NCBI GenBank assembly: GCA_019638795.1
Contig: JAHBTB010000007.1
Span: 1-64,000 of the forward strand
DNA from: Fimbriimonadaceae bacterium
GTDB lineage: Bacteria > Armatimonadota > Fimbriimonadia > Fimbriimonadales > Fimbriimonadaceae
DNA: 64,000 nt
Direction of reading: 5' to 3'
Translations under genes and position numbers: made by a program
Notes under the pieces: generated by a model
What the model was told of the DNA's origin: nothing
What the model saw: only the letters and a program-made list of their open reading frames with translations
Databases searched by the model: none
In this document: positions 23,947-33,729 of the stretch, one piece after another
How positions within the stretch are numbered: the stretch's first letter is position 1
Layout: each line of letters begins with the position of its first letter

Positions 23947-25290
23947 TCACTCCATCGCTTCGGTCTCGTCGTGCACAAAGATCACCTCGGTGTCGCTGTC
24001 GTACTCGAAGAGACCGGCGTAGCGGCCCCAGTTGATCGCGGTGTCGAACTGTTCCTTGGCCTCTTCTTCGCTGAACGACTCGTCAAGGACTTCGACCACG
24101 ATGTCGGCGGCGAGCCGCCCGGCCTTGTCCTCGAGCATCGCCTCATAGATGCTTCGCACCATGGGGGCGTGCTGCATGACGGCGTCCCGGAAGATCGTCT
24201 GGGCTTCCTCCACCTCGGCGTTGGCAAACTGGGCGCCGATCTTGTTGAGGATAACATCACCCTCATAAACCTCAGCAAATCCCAAAAGGACGGCGGTGTC
24301 GAGGATCGGCAGGAGCTCGTCCACCTCCATACGTAGGCGCTCGGCGACGCTGGCGACGTCCTCTTTCCCCCCATATTCCTCGACCAGTTCGAGAAGGCCG
24401 CTGAGGGCGCCGGGACGGGCGTGGGGCAGGGCGGTGGAGTCGATCATGTGGCCCTCGCGTGCGGGAGCAGGCGGCTGGGGCGGAGCGACCGACCGCTCGG
24501 GGTTGGTCATGATCGTGTAGATATGGTCGACCATCGCGCGGAACTCCGGCGCGGTCCGCTCCCGGGGGCGCGGCAGGGTGATCCGGATTTCGCCCCGCAC
24601 ACGGCCAGGGTTCGCACTGATGACCACGACGCGGTCGGCAAGGATCACCGCTTCTTCGATGTTGTGGGTCACGATCAGGACGGCTTCCGCGGGAAACAGC
24701 CCGTCTTCCCACAGGTCGGCGATCTCCCCGCGCAGGTTTTCGGCGGTGAGGACGTCGAGGGAACTGAAGGGCTCGTCGAGGAGCATCACCCGCGGCTCGA
24801 CGACGAAGGCCCGGGCGAACCCGACCCGTTGCTTCATGCCCCCGCTCAGCTCTTTGGGATATGCCTTGGCAAAGCCTTCGAGCCCGACCAGCTTCAGGGC
24901 TTCAAGGGCCTTTTTGCGGGCCTCGCGGGGGGGCACCCGCTTGGCTTCGAGGCCGATCTCGACGTTTTCGGTGACGGTCAACCAGTCGAATAGGGCGTAG
25001 TTCTGGAAGACCATCGCGACATCGGGGTTGGGGCCGGTCACGGCCCTGCCCGAGCTCATGATGCTGCCCGACGTGGGCTGGATGAGACCGGAGATGAGGC
25101 GGAGCATCGTGCTCTTGCCGCTGCCGCTACGGCCGAGCAAGGCGACGATTTCCCCGGTGGAAATCGACAAGTCGAGACTGTCGAGAACCTGGATAGAACC
25201 GCCAGATTCGGGACGGGGAAAGGTCTTGGTCAGGTTGGCCAGCCGGACCAGCGGCTCGGCCTGGGTCGTCGCCGGCGTCGCGCCTCTCAT
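23947..25290 (-). CDS. ABC transporter ATPase, NitT/TauT-like, with AAA-associated C-terminal domain
   Basis: 447 residues; start ATG 25290 overlaps the permease stop (ATGA). Walker A GRSGSGKST near residue 58, Q-loop FQNYALFDWLTV, signature LSGGMKQR near 150, Walker B VMLLDEPFSSLD. After the ATPase core (about 265 residues) and a Pro-rich linker comes a helical AAA-associated domain ending in an acidic tail (EYDSDTEVIFVHDETEAME), as in a subgroup of nitrate/sulfonate/bicarbonate-type importers. No substrate-binding protein is encoded nearby, so the substrate is unknown. Confidence 0.92.
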   Translation of the reverse strand: MRGATPATTQAEPLVRLANLTKTFPRPESGGSIQVLDSLDLSISTGEIVALLGRSGSGKSTMLRLISGLIQPTSGSIMSSGRAVTGPNPDVAMVFQNYALFDWLTVTENVEIGLEAKRVPPREARKKALEALKLVGLEGFAKAYPKELSGGMKQRVGFARAFVVEPRVMLLDEPFSSLDVLTAENLRGEIADLWEDGLFPAEAVLIVTHNIEEAVILADRVVVISANPGRVRGEIRITLPRPRERTAPEFRAMVDHIYTIMTNPERSVAPPQPPAPAREGHMIDSTALPHARPGALSGLLELVEEYGGKEDVASVAERLRMEVDELLPILDTAVLLGFAEVYEGDVILNKIGAQFANAEVEEAQTIFRDAVMQHAPMVRSIYEAMLEDKAGRLAADIVVEVLDESFSEEEAKEQFDTAINWGRYAGLFEYDSDTEVIFVHDETEAME

Positions 25291-27023
25291 GACATCTTGT
25301 ACCTCGTCTCCGCCAAGTCGTAGAGCCGCTGCCAGACCAGGCGGTTGATGGCGACGACGATCACGCACATGAGCATGACACCGAGCACGATGCGCGGCCA
25401 ATCGTTCGCGGCGGTAGCGGTGGTGATGTAGGTCCCCAGCCCGGGCGCGGCCAAGGTCTTGTCCTTCCACATCACGATCTCACAAAGGATGCTGGCGTTC
25501 CAGGCCCCGCCGGTGGCGGTGATCGCCCCGGTCACCCATGAGGGGAAGATGGCGGGGATGATGAGGCGCTTCCACAGGAGCCACTTCTTGAGCCCGAACG
25601 AGTCGGCCATCTGGCGCAGCTCTTGGGGTACCTCGACGGCTCCGGCGATGGAGTTGAAGAGGATGTACCACTGCGAACCCAGGGCCATGAGGACGGTCGC
25701 GGTGAGAGACATATGGACGCCGACGCTGTCCAAGCCGAACGCGATGACGGGGAAGAGGAAGTTGAACGGGTAGCTGGAAAGGATCTGGACGACGGGCTGG
25801 ATCCGCCGGGCGACCCGGGGGTTGAACCCGATCCAGACGCCCACCGGAGTCCAGATGACGCTGGCGAGGGCGAGGAGGGCGGCCACGCGGAGTAAGGTCG
25901 CCAGACCACCCAGGGCCGCCACGCCAAGCTCCTGGACCGGCAGTTCTTGTTGGAGGTACCTCGTGCCCAAGAACAGGGCGGCGACGATTGTCCCGCCCAC
26001 CACGACACCGAACAGCACGTCGCCACTGATCAGAAACTGCTTCTTGCGGCTCTTGAACTTAGGGATGGACGGCAGCTTCGGCAGGGTGACTTGGAAGAGG
26101 GCGGACCGGATCCGGCGCAGCCTTCGGTTCAGCCAGAGGGGGATCTGGGCGGCCCGGAGGAGGTCGAGTGCCCATGACGTGTATTCGCCCGCGGCGCTCG
26201 GCTGCGCCTGGAACTTTTCGGCCCATGCCATCACCGGCCGCCAAAACAGTTGGTCGACGCAGACGATCACGACAATGATGGTCAGAGACGCCCAGACGAC
26301 CGCGCCGACGTTGCCGACCTCGAACGCCTTGGCGACATAGGAGCCGATGCCGGGCAGGTAGTACTTCTTTTGGCTGTACTGGATCGCCTCGCTGGCGGTC
26401 ACATAGAACCAGCCGCCCCCGAAGCTCATCATCGCGTTCCAGACCATGCCGGTCATGCTGTAGGGCACCTCCAGCGAGACAAACCGGCGCCACTTCGACA
26501 TCCGGAAGACGCGGGACGCGTCGTCAAGCTCCTTAGGCAGGGTCTTGACCGAGAAGTAGAACGAGAACGCCATGTTCCACATCTGGCAGGTGACGATGGC
26601 GAAAATCGAAGCGCACTCCAGGCCGAAGACGCTGCCCGGGAAGAGGGAGATGAACCCGTCGACGGTGACGGCCAAGAACCCCAGGATCGGCACGGACTGG
26701 CCGATGTCGAGGAGCGGCAGGATGACGCTCTCCGCCTTCTTGTTCTTGGCCGCGGCGTAGCCGGAAGCCAAGGCGATGACGAGGGAGATCGCCAGGGCGG
26801 CGAACATCCGGACGCCTGACCGCGCGGTGTAGTAGAGGAGGGATCTCGGCGAGAGGTCGATCTGGGGTAGGTCGTGGGGCGGGGTGAATGCCTCGAAAAA
26901 TCCTGAGCCCACCTTTGCCGTGCCATAGAGGAGGGCAAAGAACCCCAGGAAGACCACGATGTCGGCGAACGAGATGTTGGCCCGGGAGACGACCTTGCGG
27001 GGAAGGAGCAAAAAGCGGTTCAT
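25287..27023 (-). CDS. Fused double ABC transporter permease
   Basis: 578 residues holding two BPD_transp_1 halves in one chain. The first spans about 75-275 with the EAA-type loop LPKELDDASRVFRMSKWRRF; the second spans about 370-575 with VPQELRQMADSFGLKKWLLWKRLIIPAIFP. Around 12 membrane helices are expected, joined by a basic cytoplasmic linker (SIPKFKSRKKQFL). It would form the whole channel for the adjacent ATPase. This two-in-one permease plus ATPase pair is typical of a NitT/TauT-like subgroup; substrate not predictable. Confidence 0.92.
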   Translation of the reverse strand: MNRFLLLPRKVVSRANISFADIVVFLGFFALLYGTAKVGSGFFEAFTPPHDLPQIDLSPRSLLYYTARSGVRMFAALAISLVIALASGYAAAKNKKAESVILPLLDIGQSVPILGFLAVTVDGFISLFPGSVFGLECASIFAIVTCQMWNMAFSFYFSVKTLPKELDDASRVFRMSKWRRFVSLEVPYSMTGMVWNAMMSFGGGWFYVTASEAIQYSQKKYYLPGIGSYVAKAFEVGNVGAVVWASLTIIVVIVCVDQLFWRPVMAWAEKFQAQPSAAGEYTSWALDLLRAAQIPLWLNRRLRRIRSALFQVTLPKLPSIPKFKSRKKQFLISGDVLFGVVVGGTIVAALFLGTRYLQQELPVQELGVAALGGLATLLRVAALLALASVIWTPVGVWIGFNPRVARRIQPVVQILSSYPFNFLFPVIAFGLDSVGVHMSLTATVLMALGSQWYILFNSIAGAVEVPQELRQMADSFGLKKWLLWKRLIIPAIFPSWVTGAITATGGAWNASILCEIVMWKDKTLAAPGLGTYITTATAANDWPRIVLGVMLMCVIVVAINRLVWQRLYDLAETRYKMS

Positions 27024-27088
27024 CTCTTGTCACTCCCCCGGCGAGGAGATTATGGACGTCGGACGAGCCGACCGGGCGGGTGCCCATC

Positions 27089-27117
27089 TTGTTTGGCCGC
27101 ACGTGTGCCTGTAGAAT
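27089..27117 (+). promoter_or_regulatory. Promoter of the propeller-cytochrome operon
   Basis: TTGTTT (27089-27094), 17-base spacer, TAGAAT (27112-27117), ending eight bases before the ATG at 27126. This is one of the best-spaced leaderless-type promoters in the window. Confidence 0.6.
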
Positions 27118-27125
27118 ACGGGGGC

Positions 27126-28652
27126 ATGTTGACTGTCGCTGTTGCCGCTTGTCTGGCCATGCAGAGGGCCCGTCCTGTCGCCCAAAGGCCATCGATATGG
27201 GTGTGCCATGGCGGGAACCCGCAGCACATGGCCTGGTCAACGGCCTACACGCCGCATCTCCAGCGGATCGATTGGACGGCCACCCTCGACCAGACCCCTC
27301 GATACTTCGGCAACTCGCTGCTGTCTCACTACGGCTCGATCTGCTGCACGCGGCGCAACACGGTCATCACCCCGGTGAAGCTGAACCTTGACTCTGACTT
27401 CGAGGTCCGGGCGCTGGACGGGGCCACCGGCACCCTCCACTGGAAGGTCACGACGGACTACGTGATGCCGGCGCATAACTGGACGCCGATGATGAACCCG
27501 TGTCTGATGTCGACCCTGACATCGACCGGCCATGACATCGTGGCCTATCCCCTGGGCGGTGGACGCGTCGCGTTCCGGGATGCCGAGGCCAAGTCGGCCA
27601 ACGTGACCGTCGCGACGTTCTACGGTGACGCGGTCTACAAGGCAGACCCCGCCGCGTACGCTTCGAGCGTCAAGATCTGCACGCCGCTGACGCCGACGGC
27701 GAACGGCGCGGTCGTCTTTGGTTTCCGCGTCGAGGGCAGCAACCCGGCCCAACTCCGGTCCGGGATCGCCCGAGTCGACATGAAGGGGAACGCGACCTAC
27801 GCCTTTGCTGACGACCTATCCGGGGACCCTGCCGTCAACACGGTGAAATTGAACGGCGCCCCTGCCCTGACGGTCTGGTCGAACGAGATGTACGTCGTCC
27901 TGAGCACGGGCGGATTCGGCCGTGGCGTCTTGGCCCGGCTCAATGCGACGACCTTGGCGGTGAAGTCGCGTGTCGCGCTCAAAGACCCGAAGTCCGGCAA
28001 TGACGCGATCGTCGACGATTTTGGGACGTCGAGCCCGGTTGTCGGCCCGGATGGCGACGTCTTCGTCGGCGTGCTGGAAAACCCCTTCCCGAGCAACCAT
28101 GACCGGGGCTGGATGCTCCACTTCAGCGGTGACCTGAGCACGAGCAAGGTCCCTGGCGCATTCGGTTGGGACGACACCCCGTCGATCGTGCCGCGTTGGG
28201 TGGTGCCGAGCTACCATGGCCCGTCGAACTACTTGCTCCTCTCGAAGTACAACAACTACGCGGGTGTCGGCGGCGACGGCAAGAACAAGATCGCGTTGCT
28301 CGATCCTCATGTGTCTTTCAACGAGCCCATTTCGGGCATCCAGACAATGGACGAGGTCGCGACCATCGTCGGGCCGACACCGGACGAGGAGCATCCCGAG
28401 GTTCCTGGCGCCGTCCGCGAGTGGTGCGTCAATTCGGCGGTCGTCGACATCCGCCGCCATTCTGTGATCCTGAACTGCGAAGACGGCGTGCTCTACCGCT
28501 GGGACCTGAGGACATTCGCTTTGAGCGAGTCAGTCCGGCTCAATGACGGCATCGGGGAGGCGTACACCGCCACGGTGATCGGTCCGGACGGGCATGTCTA
28601 CGGCGTCAGCAACGCGACCCTCTTTGCCGTCGGTGGTTCTTTCACGCCTTGA
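27126..28652 (+). CDS. Exported PQQ-type beta-propeller-like protein
   Basis: 508 residues with a short hydrophobic N-terminus (MLTVAVAACLAMQ), probably a signal peptide. Repeating blade-like units occur: VRALDGATGTLHWKVTTD near 95, then VDMKGNATYAFADD, SPVVGPDGDVFVGVLE, NSAVVDIRRHSVILNCEDGVLYRWDL and TATVIGPDGHVYGVSNATLFAV, as in PQQ-like propellers. No PQQ-binding Trp-disc motif is certain. Its stop overlaps the TTG start of a c-type cytochrome gene (TTGA), so the two proteins probably work together outside the cytoplasmic membrane, perhaps in electron transfer. Confidence 0.75.
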   Translation: MLTVAVAACLAMQRARPVAQRPSIWVCHGGNPQHMAWSTAYTPHLQRIDWTATLDQTPRYFGNSLLSHYGSICCTRRNTVITPVKLNLDSDFEVRALDGATGTLHWKVTTDYVMPAHNWTPMMNPCLMSTLTSTGHDIVAYPLGGGRVAFRDAEAKSANVTVATFYGDAVYKADPAAYASSVKICTPLTPTANGAVVFGFRVEGSNPAQLRSGIARVDMKGNATYAFADDLSGDPAVNTVKLNGAPALTVWSNEMYVVLSTGGFGRGVLARLNATTLAVKSRVALKDPKSGNDAIVDDFGTSSPVVGPDGDVFVGVLENPFPSNHDRGWMLHFSGDLSTSKVPGAFGWDDTPSIVPRWVVPSYHGPSNYLLLSKYNNYAGVGGDGKNKIALLDPHVSFNEPISGIQTMDEVATIVGPTPDEEHPEVPGAVREWCVNSAVVDIRRHSVILNCEDGVLYRWDLRTFALSESVRLNDGIGEAYTATVIGPDGHVYGVSNATLFAVGGSFTP

Positions 28653-29998
28653 CGACTCTCCTCGCCGCTGTCTTGCTGTCGCTGCCCCGACCGTTCGTCG
28701 TCGCGGAGTGGCGGAAGCCTGACGCCCAAGGCCGGTCGTGCGCTTCGTGCCATTCGCCGGACGGTATCGAGTTGTCCCGGTACGGGTTCTCGCGCCAAGA
28801 CTTGTTACGCCGTGCCGCGAAGCACCTCGACTCGGCCGACCGGCAGGCGGTGGCCGAAGCCGTCTTGGCCGCGCGCCCCGACGACGAGCTGGCCTTGAAC
28901 CCGTTCTTCGACCGACCAATGCAACCGGGCGACGAAGTCCTGCGCGGGAAGACGCCGGCAGAGCGTGACGCGGCGTTCCTGAAGGAGGTCGCCGCGACGG
29001 TCCCCTCGCTGGACGGCGACGCGCCGACGACCATCGCCGACGCGAGGCGGGTGCAACGTGAGCTGCTTGCCGTCGACTTGGGCCGGCTTAAGGTCGGTGT
29101 CCCGATGAACCTGCTGAGCGAGGACGTCGCCCACGGGGCAAAACACTCGACACTCGCCCATTGGACACCGGACGTGGGCATGCCGGCGGTCGAGCGCTTG
29201 TTTCCGTTGGAAGACGCCTACCTGGCCAATCCGTCCTGGCAGTCCCTCGACGCCTTGGACCGGGCGGTCCAGAGGGATTGGCAGCCCAAGACCGCCATCG
29301 AGCAACTGAGCAAAGCCAAGTTCAGGTCGCTGCTGGTGTACCAGCACATGTTGAGGACGAAGGAGATCTTGAGCCGAGCGTATCTGCCCGAGGGCAACCC
29401 GTTTTGGGAGGTCGCTGAGTTTGGACGAGTCTTTGAGTCGGCCGACGCCAAGATGCTCGGGCTACCCCCCGACGTCGCCCGTGACAAATCGCGCGGGCCG
29501 ACCCTCGCCGAACAAATGCGCCAACTGCGTGCGCCGTGGTACTGGTTGGCCTGGACTTTTGATCCCGAGCTCGTGAAAACCCGCCTGGGTCAGCAGTCAC
29601 AAGGGTCCGACTACTTCACCAAGGAACTCCTTGACTCCGGATATCCCGGCCACACCGCGTTCATGCTGGCCCGCAAGATGATGGGGCAGCCGGTGACGAG
29701 CCGCCGTCCATGGGAGATGCGCTTCTCCTACTTGCTTGTGGGTCGACCGCTGGCTGAGACGGAACCCGCGGCGGCGGAGGACAAGGAGTTGTTCCGCAGG
29801 GTCGTCGGAAACATCCTGTGTGCGACGGCTCTGGTGCTGGAGGACGAGGTCAAGCGCGGGGGCAAGGTGGCGTATCGGGAGTCCACCCTCCAGCAGTTGC
29901 AGATGGCCCGCGGCTATCTGCGCCACGCCGGTCGTCCCGAGGACGCGCTCTTCGACCGCGTCAGCAAGGTGGTCACCGCGGCGAAGCGGTGGCCCTAA
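28649..29998 (+). CDS. Exported protein with one c-type heme site
   Basis: 449 residues from TTG 28649, overlapping the previous stop as TTGA. A short signal segment (MTTLLAAVLLSLPRPFVVA) precedes CASCHSPDG at about residues 31-39, a CxxCH heme c attachment site in a typical cytochrome setting. The remaining 400 residues are helical and not recognised. No second CxxCH is present. Heme would be attached by the Ccm system whose genes lie at 53.6-56.1 kb. Co-encoded with a propeller protein; a redox role is inferred. Confidence 0.75.
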   Translation: MTTLLAAVLLSLPRPFVVAEWRKPDAQGRSCASCHSPDGIELSRYGFSRQDLLRRAAKHLDSADRQAVAEAVLAARPDDELALNPFFDRPMQPGDEVLRGKTPAERDAAFLKEVAATVPSLDGDAPTTIADARRVQRELLAVDLGRLKVGVPMNLLSEDVAHGAKHSTLAHWTPDVGMPAVERLFPLEDAYLANPSWQSLDALDRAVQRDWQPKTAIEQLSKAKFRSLLVYQHMLRTKEILSRAYLPEGNPFWEVAEFGRVFESADAKMLGLPPDVARDKSRGPTLAEQMRQLRAPWYWLAWTFDPELVKTRLGQQSQGSDYFTKELLDSGYPGHTAFMLARKMMGQPVTSRRPWEMRFSYLLVGRPLAETEPAAAEDKELFRRVVGNILCATALVLEDEVKRGGKVAYRESTLQQLQMARGYLRHAGRPEDALFDRVSKVVTAAKRWP

Positions 29999-30010
29999 GC
30001 CCCGGGACGG

Positions 30011-31216
<1,206 letters not shown>

Positions 31217-31221
31217 AATCG

Positions 31222-31251
31222 GAGCCCGGACCAAACGCATGGTCCGGGCTC
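31222..31251 (-). other. Perfect hairpin in the leader of the DEAD-box gene
   Basis: 11-bp arms GAGCCCGGACC (31222-31232) and GGTCCGGGCTC (31241-31251), eight-base loop. On the minus strand it ends five bases before the helicase ATG, covering the ribosome-binding position. No T-run follows on either strand, so a regulatory leader structure is more likely than a terminator. Confidence 0.6.
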
Positions 31252-31302
31252 AAAATGATTATGTCGTGACCAAGCCGGACCGGCTCGGCCTATACCCACC
31301 AG

Positions 31303-31788
31303 TCAAATCCTGGCGCGGTGGTAGGCCAGGTGGGCGGTGTGGATCTCGACGATGTCGGCGGGCCCCATGCGGCCGAACAACGGGTGCTTGAGAACGGTCG
31401 TGTCGTCGTCCAGGTCGCCGACCGCGTCCTTGAGCTTCTTGCGCACCTGCCTCCAATGGTCGGCGGCCCGATGGGGGTCGGGACGTTCCTCGGCGGGTGA
31501 CATCTGACTGATGGTGGGCATGGGCTGGGCGCTGGCTAGCTTCTTGATGACGAAGGGGTAGAGGAACGACGTCTTGGCGGCCCGGCCCCGCTGTCCGTCG
31601 AGGGACGCCTTGAGTGCCATCGGCAGGTAGTAGGCTTCGGTCAGGGCCATGTGCTCCAGGGTCTCGGCAGGCGTGAACGAGCCCTTGACTGCGGGGGTGT
31701 GCTGCTTCTCTTCAGGCATAGCCAAGACATCGGCGATCATCTGGTCCATGTCGCGGTCAAGGTCGTGCCACCGGTCGGAGCGTGACAT
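31303..31788 (-). CDS. DinB-superfamily protein (DUF1569-like)
   Basis: 161 residues from ATG 31788 (MSRSDRWHDLDRDMDQM). Four-helix DinB-like layout with metal-site histidines spread as expected: SFTPAETLEHMALTEAYY, HPLFGRMGPADIVEIHTAHLAYHRARI. The middle insert (FLYPFVIKKL) is hydrophobic. DinB-like proteins include thiol-dependent transferases and many of unknown function. It follows the 152-residue gene at 31799 with a ten-base gap, so the two are probably co-transcribed. Confidence 0.75.
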   Translation of the reverse strand: MSRSDRWHDLDRDMDQMIADVLAMPEEKQHTPAVKGSFTPAETLEHMALTEAYYLPMALKASLDGQRGRAAKTSFLYPFVIKKLASAQPMPTISQMSPAEERPDPHRAADHWRQVRKKLKDAVGDLDDDTTVLKHPLFGRMGPADIVEIHTAHLAYHRARI

Positions 31789-31798
31789 TCCGACGATC

Positions 31799-32257
31799 TT
31801 ACTTGGCACGCTGGTACTCGGCTTGGACCGCCCAGTCTTCGCCGCCTTCGGGGTCGATGTTGACCATCCGCAGTTGCATGCCGCCGCCGACCGTCTCGAC
31901 TTCGATGCGCCAGCCCCAGTCCGGCCCGTCACCGGCGGGGTAGGTGCCCGAGAGGCGGAGGACGCCGTCGTCGCTGCTCCCTCCGGAAAATGACATGAGC
32001 GTGCTGTCACTGTGCCATGTGTCCGTCCAAGTGGCGGTGGCGCCGTCGGCATTGGCCGTGGCGACGAGGACCCCTTCCTGGGTCTCGCCGTCGAGTTGCC
32101 AAGTGTAGGTGACGGTGGCGTACGACTTGGTCGCAGACACGGTGAGGCGTGACGGCCCCGCGTGCACCTTGTCGTCTCCCTCCAGCCATGACCGATGGAG
32201 CGTCGATGTCCCGGCCCATTCGCCGGTCAGAGAGTCCAGTGGGGGCGGTGTCGGCAC
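31799..32257 (-). CDS. Small beta-barrel-like protein (DUF1579-like), unknown function
   Basis: 152 residues, no signal peptide. The pattern LTGEWAGTSTLHRSWLEGDDK, alternating strands (SRLTVSATKSYATVTYTWQLDGETQEGVLVA), ATWTDTWHSD and SGTYPAGDGPDWGWRIEVE suggests a lipocalin-like barrel as in DUF1579 proteins. Members are uncharacterised. Likely in an operon with the downstream DinB-like gene. Confidence 0.65.
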   Translation of the reverse strand: MPTPPPLDSLTGEWAGTSTLHRSWLEGDDKVHAGPSRLTVSATKSYATVTYTWQLDGETQEGVLVATANADGATATWTDTWHSDSTLMSFSGGSSDDGVLRLSGTYPAGDGPDWGWRIEVETVGGGMQLRMVNIDPEGGEDWAVQAEYQRAK

Positions 32258-32276
32258 GGGGGAAGTTTAGCCGTTG

Positions 32277-32801
32277 TCACCAACGGAAAGGTACACCGGC
32301 TAACCATGCTTCGGTCTGGCGTGGGTTGCTCATGACACGGACATCGCGCCCCTCGGCGGCCCACTGGCGCATCCGCTCCCGCTTGCGGTCGAACGACTTG
32401 AAGTGCCAGGCGAGGATCGATTCAGGGGACAGGGCTTGGCGCAATGTTTCGGTGTTGCCGTTGCAGACCGGTTGCTTGTCCACGATCCGGCGGAACGTGC
32501 GCCGCAGGAGCCGGGCCAAGGAGAGCCAGCGCGGGTAGTCCAGGCAGACGATGAGCTGGGCACGGGCCAGCGGGATGTCGATCCATTTGCCGTAGGCCGT
32601 GTCCATGACCCAACGGTCGCTTGAGCAGGCCTCGGCGAAGAGCTTCCGCTGCTCATCGTCGGGCACCGGTGTCCAAGGCTGGTCCGCGACCCAGGCAAGG
32701 TCATCGACATCGACGAGGGGCAACCCCGACTTGGCGGCGATCTGCTTGGCCAACGTCGTCTTGCCCGAGCCGGTGACGCCATACACCAGGACACGGTCCA
32801 T
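32277..32801 (-). CDS. P-loop nucleotide kinase-like protein (adenylate-kinase/topology-modulation type)
   Basis: 174 residues from ATG 32801 (MDRVLVYGVTGSGKTTLAK). Walker A GVTGSGKT near residue 8-15; then LPLVDVDDLAW and W-P-rich segment, VMDTAYGKWIDIPLARAQLIVCLDYPR, and an Arg-rich lid RLLRRTFRRIV. This is the pattern of proteins annotated as adenylate kinase-like or FlaR/topology modulation proteins. Substrate unknown. The Asp-Asp in VDVDD and the lid arginines fit a small-molecule kinase. Confidence 0.8.
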   Translation of the reverse strand: MDRVLVYGVTGSGKTTLAKQIAAKSGLPLVDVDDLAWVADQPWTPVPDDEQRKLFAEACSSDRWVMDTAYGKWIDIPLARAQLIVCLDYPRWLSLARLLRRTFRRIVDKQPVCNGNTETLRQALSPESILAWHFKSFDRKRERMRQWAAEGRDVRVMSNPRQTEAWLAGVPFRW

Positions 32802-32830
32802 GTCCGGTGATTGTAATCTCCTGCCGCGCA

Positions 32831-33637
32831 CTACTTGACCTGGCCCGCCCGGTTCCTGGTCGCGTGGTGGTTCCAACCGGCCAAGACCAAGTGTTCGTCG
32901 GGGTGCCCTATGCCGTCTTCGACCCGGTCGTCGCCGGCGTACATCTGGACAAGGACGGTCTTGCGCACCTGTTCAGACCGGTTGGGCATGGAGCCATGGA
33001 CGAGGAAGTAGTGGAAGAACAAGACGTCGCCAGGCTCGGCTTCGAGGGGCACGGCGCCACTGAGTGGGTACTGGGCTAGGAAGTCGGACTCGGTGTGGGA
33101 CGAGGTGTCGGCGACCCGGCCGTGCTTGTGGGTCCCGGGGTAGACGCGCAGACAACCCATCGTGTCGGTCGCCGCGGACACATGGATGATGGCGGCCGTC
33201 ATCGAGTCCCTAATGGTCGGGAAGTAGTTCCAGTCTTGGTGCATGGGAAACGGCGCTCCCCGCTCCCCGGGCTTCTGGAAGAGCTTGGTGTGGTGGAGGA
33301 CGACGTCCGGCCCAAGGATGTCGGTCGCGGCCCGGAGGAACCGTTCTTGGTACAAGGCCCTCGCCCACACCGCCGAGTACTGCTGGACGTTATGGGTGTG
33401 CAGGACGACCATGCCCTGGGTTCCCATGCGTTCCATCTCGGGGCCGCCCCAACGTGCGTTGATGTCCTCGCCCGCCGCCGATATCTGACCCACGATGGCG
33501 TCGAACTCCCGCTCCAGCTCGCTGACCTCGTCGGGGCTGAATACGCCCTTCACCAGGGCATAGCCGTCCTGGGCGAACTGGCGGCCCAAGGCGGTGTCGG
33601 CGACGGGGATGACAAAGTCAAGCGGCGGGATTGCCAT
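32831..33637 (-). CDS. Phytanoyl-CoA dioxygenase-family Fe(II)/2-oxoglutarate oxygenase
   Basis: 268 residues from ATG 33637 (MAIPPLDFVIPVADTALG). Jelly-roll oxygenase: DGYALVKGVFSPDEV, iron ligands His/Asp in PMHQDWNYFP and the distal His in FFHYFLVHGS, with an Arg (NRSEQVRKTVLVQMY) that would hold 2-oxoglutarate. It is divergent from an AraC regulator that heads an aldolase/dehydrogenase/kinase operon, and is likely part of the same response. Substrate unknown; bacterial members often hydroxylate small metabolites. Confidence 0.85.
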   Translation of the reverse strand: MAIPPLDFVIPVADTALGRQFAQDGYALVKGVFSPDEVSELEREFDAIVGQISAAGEDINARWGGPEMERMGTQGMVVLHTHNVQQYSAVWARALYQERFLRAATDILGPDVVLHHTKLFQKPGERGAPFPMHQDWNYFPTIRDSMTAAIIHVSAATDTMGCLRVYPGTHKHGRVADTSSHTESDFLAQYPLSGAVPLEAEPGDVLFFHYFLVHGSMPNRSEQVRKTVLVQMYAGDDRVEDGIGHPDEHLVLAGWNHHATRNRAGQVK

Positions 33638-33729
33638 GTGTATACGGACATTGTGGATGGGCGGTGAGTTCAAACCAATGGCGGTCTTGGACAAAGAATT
33701 GACGGTTACGGCCATGGTATCGTCGGGCA

